Shown: one piece after another, positions 17,977 to 27,422 of the stretch
How the letters are laid out: each line of letters begins with the position of its first letter
Numbering within the stretch: the first letter of the stretch is position 1
From: JBCBWG01 sp039186015
GTDB lineage: Bacteria > Pseudomonadota > Alphaproteobacteria > Rhizobiales > Hyphomicrobiaceae
NCBI GenBank assembly: GCA_039186015.1
Contig: JBCDAH010000001.1
Span: 1 to 64,000 of the forward strand
Direction of reading: 5' to 3'
Length of the DNA stretch: 64,000 nucleotides
Notes under the pieces: model-generated
Told to the model about the DNA's origin: nothing
Database searches by the model: none
The model's input: the letters and a program-made list of their open reading frames with translations, nothing else
Program-made: the position numbers and the translations under genes

Positions 17977-18451
17977 GCTATCTCCCTTTGGCGACGGACA
18001 CAGGTCGGATCGGACGCAGCAACTGAGCGAACGCCGCGGCGTGGACGGCGACGCAGCGCCGAAGCGTAGCGCACATCGCAATCTCGTCACAAACGCGATC
18101 CACGTCGCCACCGGAAGCATGCCCGGCGGCTCATGTTGCGGTTACAGGTCGTCGCGCAACCGCGCACGACAGCGCGTACGTCTGCACGCTGATGGCACAA
18201 ACAGCAAACGCCAGTTGCTGGATCTGAAATCGTCATCAACTTCAAAAGATCAAGGGCGACCGAACCAAGAGGTGTTGCGTCGGAAATCACCAACCCTGCA
18301 AATGCGATGCGTGCGGAGGCAATCGGGCGACGTGCCGGGCGACTCAGTCTATTTCCGTCCGAGCTCACGATGTCGATCCCGCACAGGCGCATTCATGTTG
18401 ACGCCGCCCGCACCGCGGATATCAGTTACACAACGTCTGATTGGAGCTTTC
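17977..18451. other. Intergenic region
   Basis: A 475-bp gap between the leftward TerB-like gene and the rightward nuclease-like gene. The frame continuing into the nuclease gene is open but has no protein-like sequence until MIQFILALVV at 18452. No RNA or repeat was recognised. Confidence 0.45.
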
Positions 18452-18967
18452 ATGATCCAGTTTATTCTGGCGCTTGTCGTCCTGGCTGCGTGCGGGCTGG
18501 GTGGCACGATCATCGGCGGTATGTACCCGGATACCTTCCATCCGCATGCGTGGCTTGGCCCGTGTGCAATCGCCAAACGGCTTGGACCGACCGGGTCTAC
18601 CAACGCCACGACATTCCCCGACAATCTCGGATGGCGCATTGTGGATGCGGACACCCTGATTTGTGAGAATCGTCAGGTACGCATCGTTGGCTATGATGCG
18701 CCGGAAGCCGAGCCTAGCCGGGCACAATGTGCGGAAGAAGCTCTGCGCGGTAAAGCCGCTCGTGATCGGGTCGTGGAATTGCTACGGCGACAAACCTGGT
18801 CAGCAAGCACCGTAGGGGTACCGGTCGGCCCTGACAGCGAAGGGCGACACCGTGTCCGCGTCTTTATCGGCAATACCGATTTGAAGGACATTTTGACTCA
18901 AGATCGCCTGGCAAGAGCCTGGCGCGGGCGCGGCCAAAAGCCCAACTGGTGCTCGTCATCAAACTGA
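18452..18967 (+). CDS. Thermonuclease-like (SNc domain) membrane-anchored or exported protein
   Basis: A 171-residue protein with an N-terminal hydrophobic segment (residues 1-24). This is followed by a staphylococcal-nuclease-like domain: WRIVDADTLICENRQVRIVGYDAPEAEP holds the calcium-site Asp, the catalytic Arg and Glu positions, and SEGRHRVRVFIGNTDL the second Arg region. LAQDRLARAW-type helix and a C-terminal Cys follow. It probably acts outside the cytoplasm on nucleic acids, but many such proteins are not proven nucleases. Confidence 0.75.
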   Translation: MIQFILALVVLAACGLGGTIIGGMYPDTFHPHAWLGPCAIAKRLGPTGSTNATTFPDNLGWRIVDADTLICENRQVRIVGYDAPEAEPSRAQCAEEALRGKAARDRVVELLRRQTWSASTVGVPVGPDSEGRHRVRVFIGNTDLKDILTQDRLARAWRGRGQKPNWCSSSN

Positions 18968-19158
18968 CGCGTCAAGATCACGACAAAACACGACACGAAA
19001 CATCAAACATCGCGATATGCACACCGGCGTTTACCCGAGCCATTGAAATGGCGGATGGAATAAGCTTTATAAATTGAAGCGACTGAAAACGTTGGCGGAA
19101 TAGAAACTTAAGCCTTTGCCTGCATTTTGCACCATCCAGTTAATGTACAGGCTTCGTT

Positions 19159-20010
19159 GTGTCGGTACTTCTTGTCGATGACCAAGGTGGATTGTGGCCC
19201 GAGAATTCGCGCACAATTCGTAGATCATTTGCTGCGCGCGCGTCGCACAAAGATCAAACACCCTACCTTGTTAAGAATCTTGGCTTCGTTGTAATTGATG
19301 AGTTCGGCCCCTCGGCACAGGTGCGCGTTCGCCCGTCAATCGTCAGCCAGAGTACGTTTGAGACGACAATGGCGTGGCTGGCCACCAGCGCGTACGACCG
19401 TGTCGCCCTCACCTATTTCGATCTCACCTGGCACTTTGAGATCCACCGGAACCTGGATCTGTTCGCGCATCGGCTGCTGCAGCTCATCAACTTGCGCCAA
19501 CTTGCCCGCCCGGATGACTTTGTTGCGCGACCAGCCAGTCTCGATAGCCTGTCGCAACACCCTGCGCTTCAGTCGCTGATCGAGAACTGGAAAACACTGT
19601 CCAGTGAGCGCGACGACGATGCCCTCACGCGCATGATCCGACGGTTGACGCGCGGACGCTACGTGATCGTGCGCCGCGAGGAGAGGACCGGCCAACTCGT
19701 GCTGGCTGAAACCGGTGGCGGCTATCGCTCCCTCGGGCGCAGTTGGGCAGACCTGGCGAAAGGAACGCCGGTCGCGTGCCAGCCAGACCCGGCCTATGGC
19801 CGTTGGATTTCAGAGTGTTACGAAAACGCATTGCGCGAAACCGGCGCGACCGTTGAAGACGTCGACGCAATTGTCTCGACGCCCAAGTTCGGGCGATACC
19901 GGTTGCGATACAAGCGACTGATGCTGGCGCGTTCCGACGTGCCCAATCCGTGGCTTCTATGCAGCTCCGTATTGGATGAGACCATCGATTTGCGCTGCAT
20001 TTGCGCTTAG
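19159..20010 (+). CDS. Hypothetical protein with a PAS-like C-terminal region
   Basis: A 283-residue cytosolic protein with a GTG start (SVLLVDDQGGLWPENSR). The C-terminal third (YRSLGRSWADLAKGTPVACQ then RYRLRYKRLMLARSDVPNP, about residues 190-265) resembles the PAS-like domains of alphaproteobacterial regulators. The N-terminal half is unrecognised. Its 3' end overlaps the convergent GNAT-like gene by 54 bp. A sensory or regulatory role is possible but unproven. Confidence 0.65.
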   Translation: MSVLLVDDQGGLWPENSRTIRRSFAARASHKDQTPYLVKNLGFVVIDEFGPSAQVRVRPSIVSQSTFETTMAWLATSAYDRVALTYFDLTWHFEIHRNLDLFAHRLLQLINLRQLARPDDFVARPASLDSLSQHPALQSLIENWKTLSSERDDDALTRMIRRLTRGRYVIVRREERTGQLVLAETGGGYRSLGRSWADLAKGTPVACQPDPAYGRWISECYENALRETGATVEDVDAIVSTPKFGRYRLRYKRLMLARSDVPNPWLLCSSVLDETIDLRCICA

Positions 20011-20805
20011 ATGCCGGTCCAGGTCACGGATCAGATGATCCGTATCCATCCACAACAGTGCGAACCGCGGGCCTTCCAGCGCATTGTTCAAAAACCGGGC
20101 CTCCCACTCGACATTCTCATAGCCGACCCGTTGAGCCACGCCGCTCTTGACGATGCCCTCAGCCATCAGTGTCATTGTCATGTCTGTCGACCAACGCGCC
20201 AGGGCAAACGCACGGGCGATGCGCGGCATAAAGCCGGTCAGCCCGCGTTTGCGGTAGTCGGGATGGTACCAGACGCCGCCAGAGTAAGCGACACGGCCGC
20301 GCACCTGATCCGCGGACGGCGCGGTAACGACACACGCTTCACCGGGTAGCGCCTGGCGGGCGGGATCGGCGTAGAACACACCCATGTTTGCGGCCTGCTC
20401 CGCAAACGACGTCGACGACCACTCGTACAGTCGCACGGCTTGCGTCGCGACAACACGGCCAGACGGATCAAGCCCCAGAATGCAGTAAGACGTTGCCGGA
20501 TCAATTCCGTTCTTGGGATTGAACAGCGGCACGATCGGCAGCCACGTGTTCGAATTCTGTTCGTTCACCTCGAGCAGGTCTTCCAACGTCGAAAACACAA
20601 GCTGGACCCCGCGAGCGCGGCACGCGTGATCAGCCTCGACGAAGAATTGAGCCAGTAAGTCCCGAGGGCCATATTCAATGGCGATTCCCGATAGCAAGTC
20701 GGTTCTATTCTGAAAAGCAGTGCTCGCGGGCGCGTTGGGCGGTTGATCCACTTTCGCAGTTTGCGACACCCCGGCCTTGTCGGCTCGAAACTCACTGAAG
20801 CTCAT
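19957..20805 (-). CDS. GNAT-like acyltransferase of unknown substrate
   Basis: A 282-residue protein; start ATG 20805 (MSFSEFRADK) is preceded by a G-rich stretch, while a GTG at 20826 would add seven residues. SYCILGLDPSGRVVATQAVRLYEW and YSGGVWYHPDYRKRGLTGFMPRIARAFALARW resemble the core strands and acetyl-CoA-binding R/K-x-x-G-x-x turn of GNAT enzymes. The N-terminal 60 residues are unrelated. It faces and overlaps the PAS-like gene. A perfect 6-bp inverted repeat lies just upstream. Confidence 0.65.
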   Translation of the reverse strand: MSFSEFRADKAGVSQTAKVDQPPNAPASTAFQNRTDLLSGIAIEYGPRDLLAQFFVEADHACRARGVQLVFSTLEDLLEVNEQNSNTWLPIVPLFNPKNGIDPATSYCILGLDPSGRVVATQAVRLYEWSSTSFAEQAANMGVFYADPARQALPGEACVVTAPSADQVRGRVAYSGGVWYHPDYRKRGLTGFMPRIARAFALARWSTDMTMTLMAEGIVKSGVAQRVGYENVEWEARFLNNALEGPRFALLWMDTDHLIRDLDRHLSANAAQIDGLIQYGAA

Positions 20806-20833
20806 ACCGCCACCCCGCCGACTCACCTGACGT

Positions 20834-20854
20834 GTAACCTTTACATTTGGTTAC
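20834..20854. promoter_or_regulatory. Putative operator: GTAACC-N9-GGTTAC
   Basis: A perfect inverted repeat with 6-bp arms and a 9-bp A/T-rich spacer, centred about 40 bp upstream of the GNAT-like start codon. The geometry fits a dimeric repressor or activator site. The regulator is unknown. Confidence 0.45.
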
Positions 20855-20967
20855 GAACCGCCATTAATTGGCGCATATTGCTCATGGCGTCAATAACCTT
20901 AAATCTTAACATTAAACTGTTGCATCACCACAGTAATAAGTTAACACGTTGGGGGTTTGTCTCGATC

Positions 20968-20992
20968 GTTTCAGCTTGAGCTGGAGCCACCC
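20968..20992. repeat. Dispersed intergenic repeat, copy 1
   Basis: CGTTTCAGCTTGAGCTGGA followed by GCCACC. A second copy with 22 of 25 bases identical is at 30898-30922. Both are intergenic. Confidence 0.6.
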
Positions 20993-21195
20993 CAAACCCT
21001 TCCCAACCACCCGGCGGCGCGATGTCACGGGCGACTGGCCGGGTTGAATCGAAGACGCGCGGTGTGGGATGGTTGCCGCTGATCTGGCCAACTGGATCGA
21101 ACCAGCTGAATCTGGTCAGCGGAATCCGATCAGCTGAAGTTGAAACGCGCGAACAGACTGCGAAGAACAACCAGAAACCTTGAGAGGTGCGCCCA

Positions 21196-23265
21196 ATGTG
21201 CGACGGGATGACCAACCCACTGCGTAAGTCCTGGGACCAGCCGTTTGGGTTGCCGCGCTTTGGCGAGATCTCAGTCGCGCACTTTCAGCCGGCATTTGAT
21301 GCGGCTCTCGATGCACACACCACTGAAGTTGCGGCGATTGCTACCAATGGCGATGCGCCGACATTCGCGAACACGGTCGTCGCACTTGAGTGTTCCGGGG
21401 ATGAGCTGGAACGCATCGCACATGTGTTCTTCACGCTCGCCGCGGCGCACACGTCGCCGGAGTTGCAGGCCGTACAGCGCACGATGGCGCCGCGCCTGGC
21501 CGCACATTTCGACGCCATTACCTCGAATACGCAGCTGTTTGCGCGCATTGAAAGCGTTGTTGCGGCCTCAGAGACGGCCCCAAACGCGCTTTCAGTAGAA
21601 GACAACCGATTGCTCGAGCGCGTTCATCGCAATTTCGTGAAGGCCGGCGCTGCGCTGACCGGCGCGGACAAGGCGCGCCACAGTGACATCAAAAAACGGC
21701 TGGCGGAGCTTTCGACCGCGTTCAGCCAAAACGTTCTTGCGGATGAAAACGACTGGGTTTTGGAACTGTCGGCACCGGATGGTTTGGCCGGTCTTCCGGA
21801 CGATCTGGTCGACGCGGCCGCGGCTGCGGCCCGAGAACGCGGCAGCAACGCCAGCCATGTCATCACGCTCGCCAGATCGCTCGTGGAACCGTTCTTGACC
21901 TATTCGGCGCGCGCTGACCTCAGGGAACAGGCCTTCAACGGATGGGCGGCGCGCGGGGCCAATGGCAACGCCAATGACAACAGAGCCATCGTCGCAGAGG
22001 TGTTGTCGCTACGCGCGGAACGCGCCCGACTTCTCGGCTTCAAAACGTTTGCCGACTACAAGCTGGAACACACGATGGCCGAAACGCCGGACCGGGCACG
22101 CGGCCTACTCGACGCGGTCTGGAAACCCGCACGCGAAAGTGCGCTGCGCGACGCCGTTGCACTTGAGGAGGCTGCCAAAGCTGACGGCATCAACGGCCCT
22201 CTAAGAGCAGCGGACTGGCGTTACTACGCTGAAACGGTGCGACGCAAAGCGTTCAACATCGATGAAGCCGAAATCAAGCCGTACCTCAGCCTCGATCAGG
22301 TGATTGCGGCGGCGTTCGACGTCGCTCATCGCCTGTTCGGCTTGTCCTTCACGCCTGTCGACGGCCTTGATCTTTACCACGATGACCTGCGCGCTTGGGA
22401 TGTGCGCGATCAAGACGATCAACATGTCGGCCTGTTCATAGGGGACTACTTCGCACGGTCCTCAAAACGGTCGGGTGCGTGGATGAACACGTTGCGCGAT
22501 CAATCGCGTGTCGACGGCATCGTGCGGCCCATCGTTCTCAACACCTGCAACTTCGCGAAGGCCGCCGACGGCGCTCCAACGCTATTGTCGCTCGATGACG
22601 CGCGTACCCTGTTTCATGAGTTTGGCCACGCGCTGCACGGCCTTTTGTCAGACGTCACGTATGCCTCGATGTCTGGAACAAGTGTTTCAACTGACTTCGT
22701 GGAATTGCCGTCGCAGCTTTACGAACACTGGCTGCTGACCGACGACGTCTTGGATCGGTTCGCGCGCCACTATCGCACCGGCGAGCCCATGCCGCCGGAA
22801 TTGCGCGCGCGTTTGCGTAAGGCCCAAAACTTCAATCAGGGATTTAAGACGGTCGAATATCTGGCCTCAGCTTTGGTCGATCTTGAGCTGCACGCACGTG
22901 CAGCCAAAGACACGGACGACCCGATGGCTCTTCAGACGACTATTCTGACCGACATCGGAATGCCGGATGCGATTGTAATGCGCCATGCGATTCCGCATTT
23001 TCTCCATCTCTTCGCCGGTGATGGATATGCGGCCGGATACTACAGCTATATGTGGTCAGAGGTTCTTGACGCGGATGCCTTCCGCGCATTTGAGGAAACC
23101 GGCGACGTCTTCGATCCCGATACCGCGCAGCGCTTAAAGGACCTGATCTATGCCGCAGGGGCCATGCGCAAAGAAGATGAGGCTTATATCGCCTTTCGAG
23201 GCCGGATGCCGACCGTCGATGGCCTGCTGGCGAAGCGCGGTTTTGCCGAAGCCGTCGCGACGTAG
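21196..23265 (+). CDS. M3 family oligopeptidase (oligopeptidase A/Dcp type)
   Basis: A 689-residue cytosolic zinc metallopeptidase that degrades short peptides. The zinc motif HEFGH is at residues 474-478 in LFHEFGHALHGLL, the third ligand Glu is in STDFVELPSQLYEHW about 28 residues later, and the C-terminal YAAGYYSYMWSEVLDADAF segment is characteristic of the family. The ATG at 21196 is preferred over the GTG at 21187 because GAGAGG lies eight bases upstream of it. It is a single gene. Confidence 0.95.
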   Translation: MCDGMTNPLRKSWDQPFGLPRFGEISVAHFQPAFDAALDAHTTEVAAIATNGDAPTFANTVVALECSGDELERIAHVFFTLAAAHTSPELQAVQRTMAPRLAAHFDAITSNTQLFARIESVVAASETAPNALSVEDNRLLERVHRNFVKAGAALTGADKARHSDIKKRLAELSTAFSQNVLADENDWVLELSAPDGLAGLPDDLVDAAAAAARERGSNASHVITLARSLVEPFLTYSARADLREQAFNGWAARGANGNANDNRAIVAEVLSLRAERARLLGFKTFADYKLEHTMAETPDRARGLLDAVWKPARESALRDAVALEEAAKADGINGPLRAADWRYYAETVRRKAFNIDEAEIKPYLSLDQVIAAAFDVAHRLFGLSFTPVDGLDLYHDDLRAWDVRDQDDQHVGLFIGDYFARSSKRSGAWMNTLRDQSRVDGIVRPIVLNTCNFAKAADGAPTLLSLDDARTLFHEFGHALHGLLSDVTYASMSGTSVSTDFVELPSQLYEHWLLTDDVLDRFARHYRTGEPMPPELRARLRKAQNFNQGFKTVEYLASALVDLELHARAAKDTDDPMALQTTILTDIGMPDAIVMRHAIPHFLHLFAGDGYAAGYYSYMWSEVLDADAFRAFEETGDVFDPDTAQRLKDLIYAAGAMRKEDEAYIAFRGRMPTVDGLLAKRGFAEAVAT

Positions 23266-23315
23266 GCGATGTCGCATGTGCCAGCTGCACCGACCGACAT
23301 GGCGTTCCGTAGCAC

Positions 23316-23624
23316 TTAAGCGTAGTACAGAATCGCAAAAGCGGTCAGGGCCAGGATCGTAAGTCCAAATGCCTCAGCAACGGCCCGCCGAAACTGTGCC
23401 AGGTGCAGCTGAACGACTGTCCAACGCAATGTACCGAGAAACCCCAGCACAATGCCCATGGCCAAACCGGCGCTGAATGTCTCGAATGGAAATGCGCGCA
23501 ACGCGGATGTTGTCGGCGTTTGGTATTGCAGACTGTAAAGGTCAAAAAAGCTCAGGGCGACCGCGGCGGACAGCCCGATCATCATCAAAAGCCCAAAACG
23601 GGTGACGATTGTCATAACAATCAC
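23316..23624 (-). CDS. Small membrane protein
   Basis: A 102-residue protein with three hydrophobic segments (about residues 7-27, 45-68 and 78-100) and an Arg/Gln-rich cytoplasmic-looking loop (LAQFRRAV). I do not recognise the family. It lies 117 bp downstream of the HisC-like aminotransferase gene on the same strand and could be cotranscribed, but nothing in its sequence links it to amino acid metabolism. Confidence 0.6.
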   Translation of the reverse strand: MIVMTIVTRFGLLMMIGLSAAVALSFFDLYSLQYQTPTTSALRAFPFETFSAGLAMGIVLGFLGTLRWTVVQLHLAQFRRAVAEAFGLTILALTAFAILYYA

Positions 23625-23741
23625 ACCTTATGACTGTTGCGGCTCTAACGAGTTTCAATCAACACCCCTAACGTGTGGTTAGCGATAAAGAGAAAAACCG
23701 GTTTCCGTGATCGCGCACCATCGAATTCCGTCCATATTCTT

Positions 23742-24863
23742 CTATGTTTCACGCGCTTCCAACAAAGCTTCAGGCAGCGCCGCCTCGAACAAATCGAGAT
23801 CGCGCGCGGCGCCAACGCCGATCCGGATACACCGGTTCAGCGGCGCGACAGCCGGCATGCGCACAAAGACGTCGCGCGCGAGCAAACCATCAAGGACACG
23901 TCTTGCAAATACACCATCGTGACCACAATCAACGGTTACGAAGTTTGTCGCCGACGGCAACGCGACCAGCCCATGGCGCTCCGAGATTGCCGTGATCCGG
24001 GCGCGCGCCGAGGCAATCCGCTCCACAATCTCGGCCAAGTAGGCCTGATCGCCAAGCGCTGCGAGCGCGCCGATCTGTGACAAGCGACTGATGCCGTAGT
24101 GATTTCGGACTTTCTCAAAGTTCCGAATGACAGACGCTTCGCCAAGGCAATAGCCGATGCGCGCGCCCGCCATGCCGTAAGCCTTCGAAAAGGTTCGGAG
24201 CCGGAGCACTTGCGGGTTCGACACGTCAATTCGCGGCGCAGTATCGGCGGGTGCCGTCTCGACATAGGCTTCATCGAGCGCCAGAAGGCAGCCGGCCGGA
24301 AGCTCGGCAATCATCGCCTCAAGCTCGGCCCCACGCCACCATGTTCCCATCGGATTGTTCGGGTTCGAGACGTAGACCAGACGCGCGTCGTGCGCCCGCG
24401 CCACGTCCCATACGCGCGATACATCCTCCTTGTCGTCGCGGAATGGCACCTTGATCAGCCGACCACCGCAGGCTGAGACATGGAAGTTGAATGTCGGATA
24501 GGCCCCATCGGATGTCACAACGACGCTGCCTGGTTCTGTCACAAGACGATTGGTCAGACCCAGCCCACCGTCTATGCCTTCAATGATCACGACGTTGTCG
24601 GGCGACACGTCGTAGAACGCAGCGACAGCTGTTTGAAGGTCGTGGTTGTCGGGGTCGCAGTACTTCCAGATGTCCGGTGCGGCCGCCTCAAGCGCGGCAA
24701 TCACGCGGGGTGAGGGGCCAAAAACGCTTTCGTTCGCCCCGATGCGGGCCCGGAAGGCACGGCCGCGCTGCCGTTCTTGGGCCTCGGGGCCAACAAACGG
24801 CACGGTCGACGGCAAGGCTTCAATGATGGGCGTGAAGCGCGGGTAGGACTGGGAAGGAGGCAT
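23742..24863 (-). CDS. HisC-like PLP-dependent aminotransferase
   Basis: A 373-residue fold-type I aminotransferase of the histidinol-phosphate aminotransferase family. ANESVFGPSP (residue 43) is the substrate-binding start, YVSNPNNPMGT (residue 164) the PLP-contacting loop, DEAYVE (residue 197) carries the Asp that pairs with the PLP nitrogen, and the Schiff-base lysine is K227 in FSKAYGMAG. It is not next to other his genes, so it may act on an aromatic or other amino acid instead. Confidence 0.88.
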   Translation of the reverse strand: MPPSQSYPRFTPIIEALPSTVPFVGPEAQERQRGRAFRARIGANESVFGPSPRVIAALEAAAPDIWKYCDPDNHDLQTAVAAFYDVSPDNVVIIEGIDGGLGLTNRLVTEPGSVVVTSDGAYPTFNFHVSACGGRLIKVPFRDDKEDVSRVWDVARAHDARLVYVSNPNNPMGTWWRGAELEAMIAELPAGCLLALDEAYVETAPADTAPRIDVSNPQVLRLRTFSKAYGMAGARIGYCLGEASVIRNFEKVRNHYGISRLSQIGALAALGDQAYLAEIVERIASARARITAISERHGLVALPSATNFVTVDCGHDGVFARRVLDGLLARDVFVRMPAVAPLNRCIRIGVGAARDLDLFEAALPEALLEARET

Positions 24864-24987
24864 GGCGGATCACAAGCGGCAAAGCGAACCAGAAACAAGC
24901 GGACAGTCCGCGCGCTTAGCGCACCAGACCCGGATTGCCTAGAGGTTTTCTGCCGTAGGCGAATTTACTCAGTCCGCTCACGCTTCA

Positions 24988-25431
24988 TTAGAGCAATCCC
25001 AGCTCCGCCAGCTCGCGCCGCATCCGTGCAGGCATGCGCGCCACATCGTCTTGCGCAGCGCCCGAATTGAGATCGTCAGGTGCATCTTCCGCCGTGAGAT
25101 AGCGCCATCCCTGAAACGGTTTACGCGGCACTGGCCGCACCGGCACGAGTTCCGGATCAAACTTGATCAGACAGCACGGCGTCCCGTCTTCCTTGGCACC
25201 GTCGTCGAAACCAACAATCCGCTGGCGCACCATAACCAGGCCCTTAATCACCCAATACAGCGAGCCGCCGTCGAGCACCTCCGGCTGGCGTTTCGGGGTC
25301 ATGCGGGTTGTATGCCAAATCTCGCCAACGCCATGCAATCGCTGGTGCTGCGCCAAGCGCGCCTGCTGCCATTTTGCCAGCTGATCAATCGAGTCGACGC
25401 CGACGCACAGCTTGATGATGTGTAATGTCAC
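24988..25431 (-). CDS. DUF1489 family protein
   Basis: A 147-residue soluble protein of the alphaproteobacterial DUF1489 family (MTLHIIKLCVGVDSIDQLAKWQ, TRMTPKRQPEVLDGGSLYWVIKG, VRPVPRKPFQGWRYL). It starts with GTG that overlaps the mccA stop by four bases (GTGA), so the two genes are translationally coupled. The function is unknown. Its position at the end of the mcc operon may reflect convenience of expression and not a role in leucine breakdown. Confidence 0.9.
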   Translation of the reverse strand: MTLHIIKLCVGVDSIDQLAKWQQARLAQHQRLHGVGEIWHTTRMTPKRQPEVLDGGSLYWVIKGLVMVRQRIVGFDDGAKEDGTPCCLIKFDPELVPVRPVPRKPFQGWRYLTAEDAPDDLNSGAAQDDVARMPARMRRELAELGLL

Positions 25432-27380
25432 GCCAGCTCCTCATCGGCTGCCAGCACAATAACGGTCTGCCCTTGCGCAATTTGATCGCCTTCACCTATC
25501 GGCACATCACCCACCGTGCCAGCCCGTGCAGACGTCAAAACGTGCTCCATCTTCATGGCTTCAACGATAGCAACCCGATCGCCGGCCGCAACCACCGCCC
25601 CGGGAGTCACAAACAGCTTTGCAACACGCCCGCTAATTGGCGCGCGGACCGTGTCATCTCCGTCATCATCGTCAGCGGTAACGACGTGCTGCGGCCACGC
25701 AACAATCGACTGCCGCCCACCCCGCGACACATAGGCCGCACCATCCAGGACTCGCATGCGGACCGCGCCATCAGCCGACGGTTCAGATGCTGTCGTCGGC
25801 AGATCCGCAATCCTCACCGTCAGACCATCGTCGCCCCATCGCGCTCGCGCCACATGAGGGATGTCATCGATCAGAATCGGTAGACGGAGATCGCGGGGCG
25901 CACCAAGTTGAAACCCGTCGCCTGTGGACCACGGCCCCGATTGCGCGGCATGAGACCTGTCAGCAAGAAGCGCCAGCACGCCTTGCACGGCCGAGATCTG
26001 ATCGGGCGTGTGCGGCACAAGCGCGTCCATAGCCCGATCGATCAGCCCGGTATCCATGGCTGCACGTTGCACATCGGCTGTACTCAGCAGAGCATGCAAA
26101 AAGGCCGTATTGGTGCGCGGCCCCAACACAACCGCGTCGGCAAGAGACTCTCGAAGCCGAGCCAGCACCGTTTCGCGGTCAGGGCCAGAGACGATCAGCT
26201 TCGCGATCAGGGAATCGTACTCCGGCGGGATCACACTTCCGGCAATAACGCCGCTCTCCAGGCGGATATCCGCATCACTCGGCACGTCGAAGTCGAGGAG
26301 TTTACCGGACTGCGGCTGAAAGCCATGGGCCGGATCTTCGGCGCAGATCCGCGCTTCGATGGCATGTCCACGACGGGTCACCTTGTCTTGCGGAAGAGGT
26401 AAGGGCTCGCCGGCGGCAACGCGAAACTGCCATTCCACCAGATCAAGGCCGGTAATCGCTTCCGTCACTGGATGCTCGACCTGAAGCCGCGTGTTCATCT
26501 CGATGAAATACCAAGGTGCCTCCGCGGTTAGCGCACCACCTTCCACCAGAAACTCGACCGTTCCGGCGCCCTCATATCCCACGTTTTCGGCCAGACGCAC
26601 CGCGGCTCCGCAGATGTCCGACCGTAGCGCCTCGGACATATCCGGCGCCGGCGCCTCCTCGATCACCTTCTGATTCCGTCGCTGAAGCGTGCAGTCGCGC
26701 TCGAACAGGTGAATGGCGCTGCCATGACGATCACCAAACACCTGCACTTCGATGTGGCGCGGGGCCTCAATCAGTTTTTCAATCAACACGAGGTCACTGC
26801 CGAACGCAGCCGAAGCCTCACGTTGCGCACTCTCGAGCGCATCCGCAAAGTCCTCCGCACGTGCAACGCGACGCATCCCGCGACCGCCGCCACCGGCAAC
26901 TGCCTTGATCATCACCGGAAAGCCGATCCGCTTACTCTCCTCCAGAAGCGTCGACGGTGCCTGGTCCGAACCGTTGTATCCCGGCACGACGGGCACGTTC
27001 GCCGCAAGCGCAACCGTCTTGGCCGACGCCTTGTCACCCAGCGCCCGCATCGCCTTGCCGGTCGGCCCGACAAACGTGAGGCCGGCGTCTGCCACGGCAT
27101 CGGCGAACACCGCATTTTCCGCCAAGAACCCATAACCGGGATGCACACAGTCCGCCCCTGTCTCATGCGCCGCACCGAGGATCCTATCGATCCGCAGATA
27201 GCTATCGACCGATGGAGACGGCCCGATATGCACGGCCTGGTCCGCATCTTGAACATGCAGCGCATGCCGGTCCGCGTCTGAGTACACCGCAACGCTCGCT
27301 ATACCGAGACGGCGCGCGGTTCGGATGATTCTGCGTGCGATCTCCCCGCGATTGGCGATCAGGACTTTGTTGAGCGTCAC
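25428..27380 (-). CDS. mccA: Methylcrotonyl-CoA carboxylase biotin-carrying subunit
   Basis: A 650-residue acyl-CoA carboxylase alpha subunit. Order of domains: biotin carboxylase N-terminal region (KVLIANRGEIARRIIRTARRLG), ATP-grasp region with the glycine-rich KAVAGGGGRGMRRV and the catalytic FIEMNTRLQVEHPVTE, a linker, and a C-terminal biotinyl domain whose lysine is in EAMKMEH near residue 618. Pairing with the carboxyltransferase gene upstream and ivd elsewhere in the window supports 3-methylcrotonyl-CoA as substrate, in leucine degradation; propionyl- or geranyl-CoA cannot be fully excluded. Confidence 0.92.
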   Translation of the reverse strand: MTLNKVLIANRGEIARRIIRTARRLGIASVAVYSDADRHALHVQDADQAVHIGPSPSVDSYLRIDRILGAAHETGADCVHPGYGFLAENAVFADAVADAGLTFVGPTGKAMRALGDKASAKTVALAANVPVVPGYNGSDQAPSTLLEESKRIGFPVMIKAVAGGGGRGMRRVARAEDFADALESAQREASAAFGSDLVLIEKLIEAPRHIEVQVFGDRHGSAIHLFERDCTLQRRNQKVIEEAPAPDMSEALRSDICGAAVRLAENVGYEGAGTVEFLVEGGALTAEAPWYFIEMNTRLQVEHPVTEAITGLDLVEWQFRVAAGEPLPLPQDKVTRRGHAIEARICAEDPAHGFQPQSGKLLDFDVPSDADIRLESGVIAGSVIPPEYDSLIAKLIVSGPDRETVLARLRESLADAVVLGPRTNTAFLHALLSTADVQRAAMDTGLIDRAMDALVPHTPDQISAVQGVLALLADRSHAAQSGPWSTGDGFQLGAPRDLRLPILIDDIPHVARARWGDDGLTVRIADLPTTASEPSADGAVRMRVLDGAAYVSRGGRQSIVAWPQHVVTADDDDGDDTVRAPISGRVAKLFVTPGAVVAAGDRVAIVEAMKMEHVLTSARAGTVGDVPIGEGDQIAQGQTVIVLAADEELA

Positions 27381-27422
27381 CGGTGCAACTCCCCCTCTCG
27401 CTCGGCATCATGTTCGCCACGT

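Larger units (their letters stand above)
20806..21195. other. AT-rich divergent promoter region
   Basis: This 390-bp gap between the GNAT-like gene and the M3 peptidase gene has a stretch much richer in A+T than its surroundings (about 20830-20960). It contains the inverted repeat listed separately and one copy of a dispersed element at 20968-20992. The part nearest the peptidase gene has several CAGCTGAA/CTGGT words that can form a small hairpin. Confidence 0.55.
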
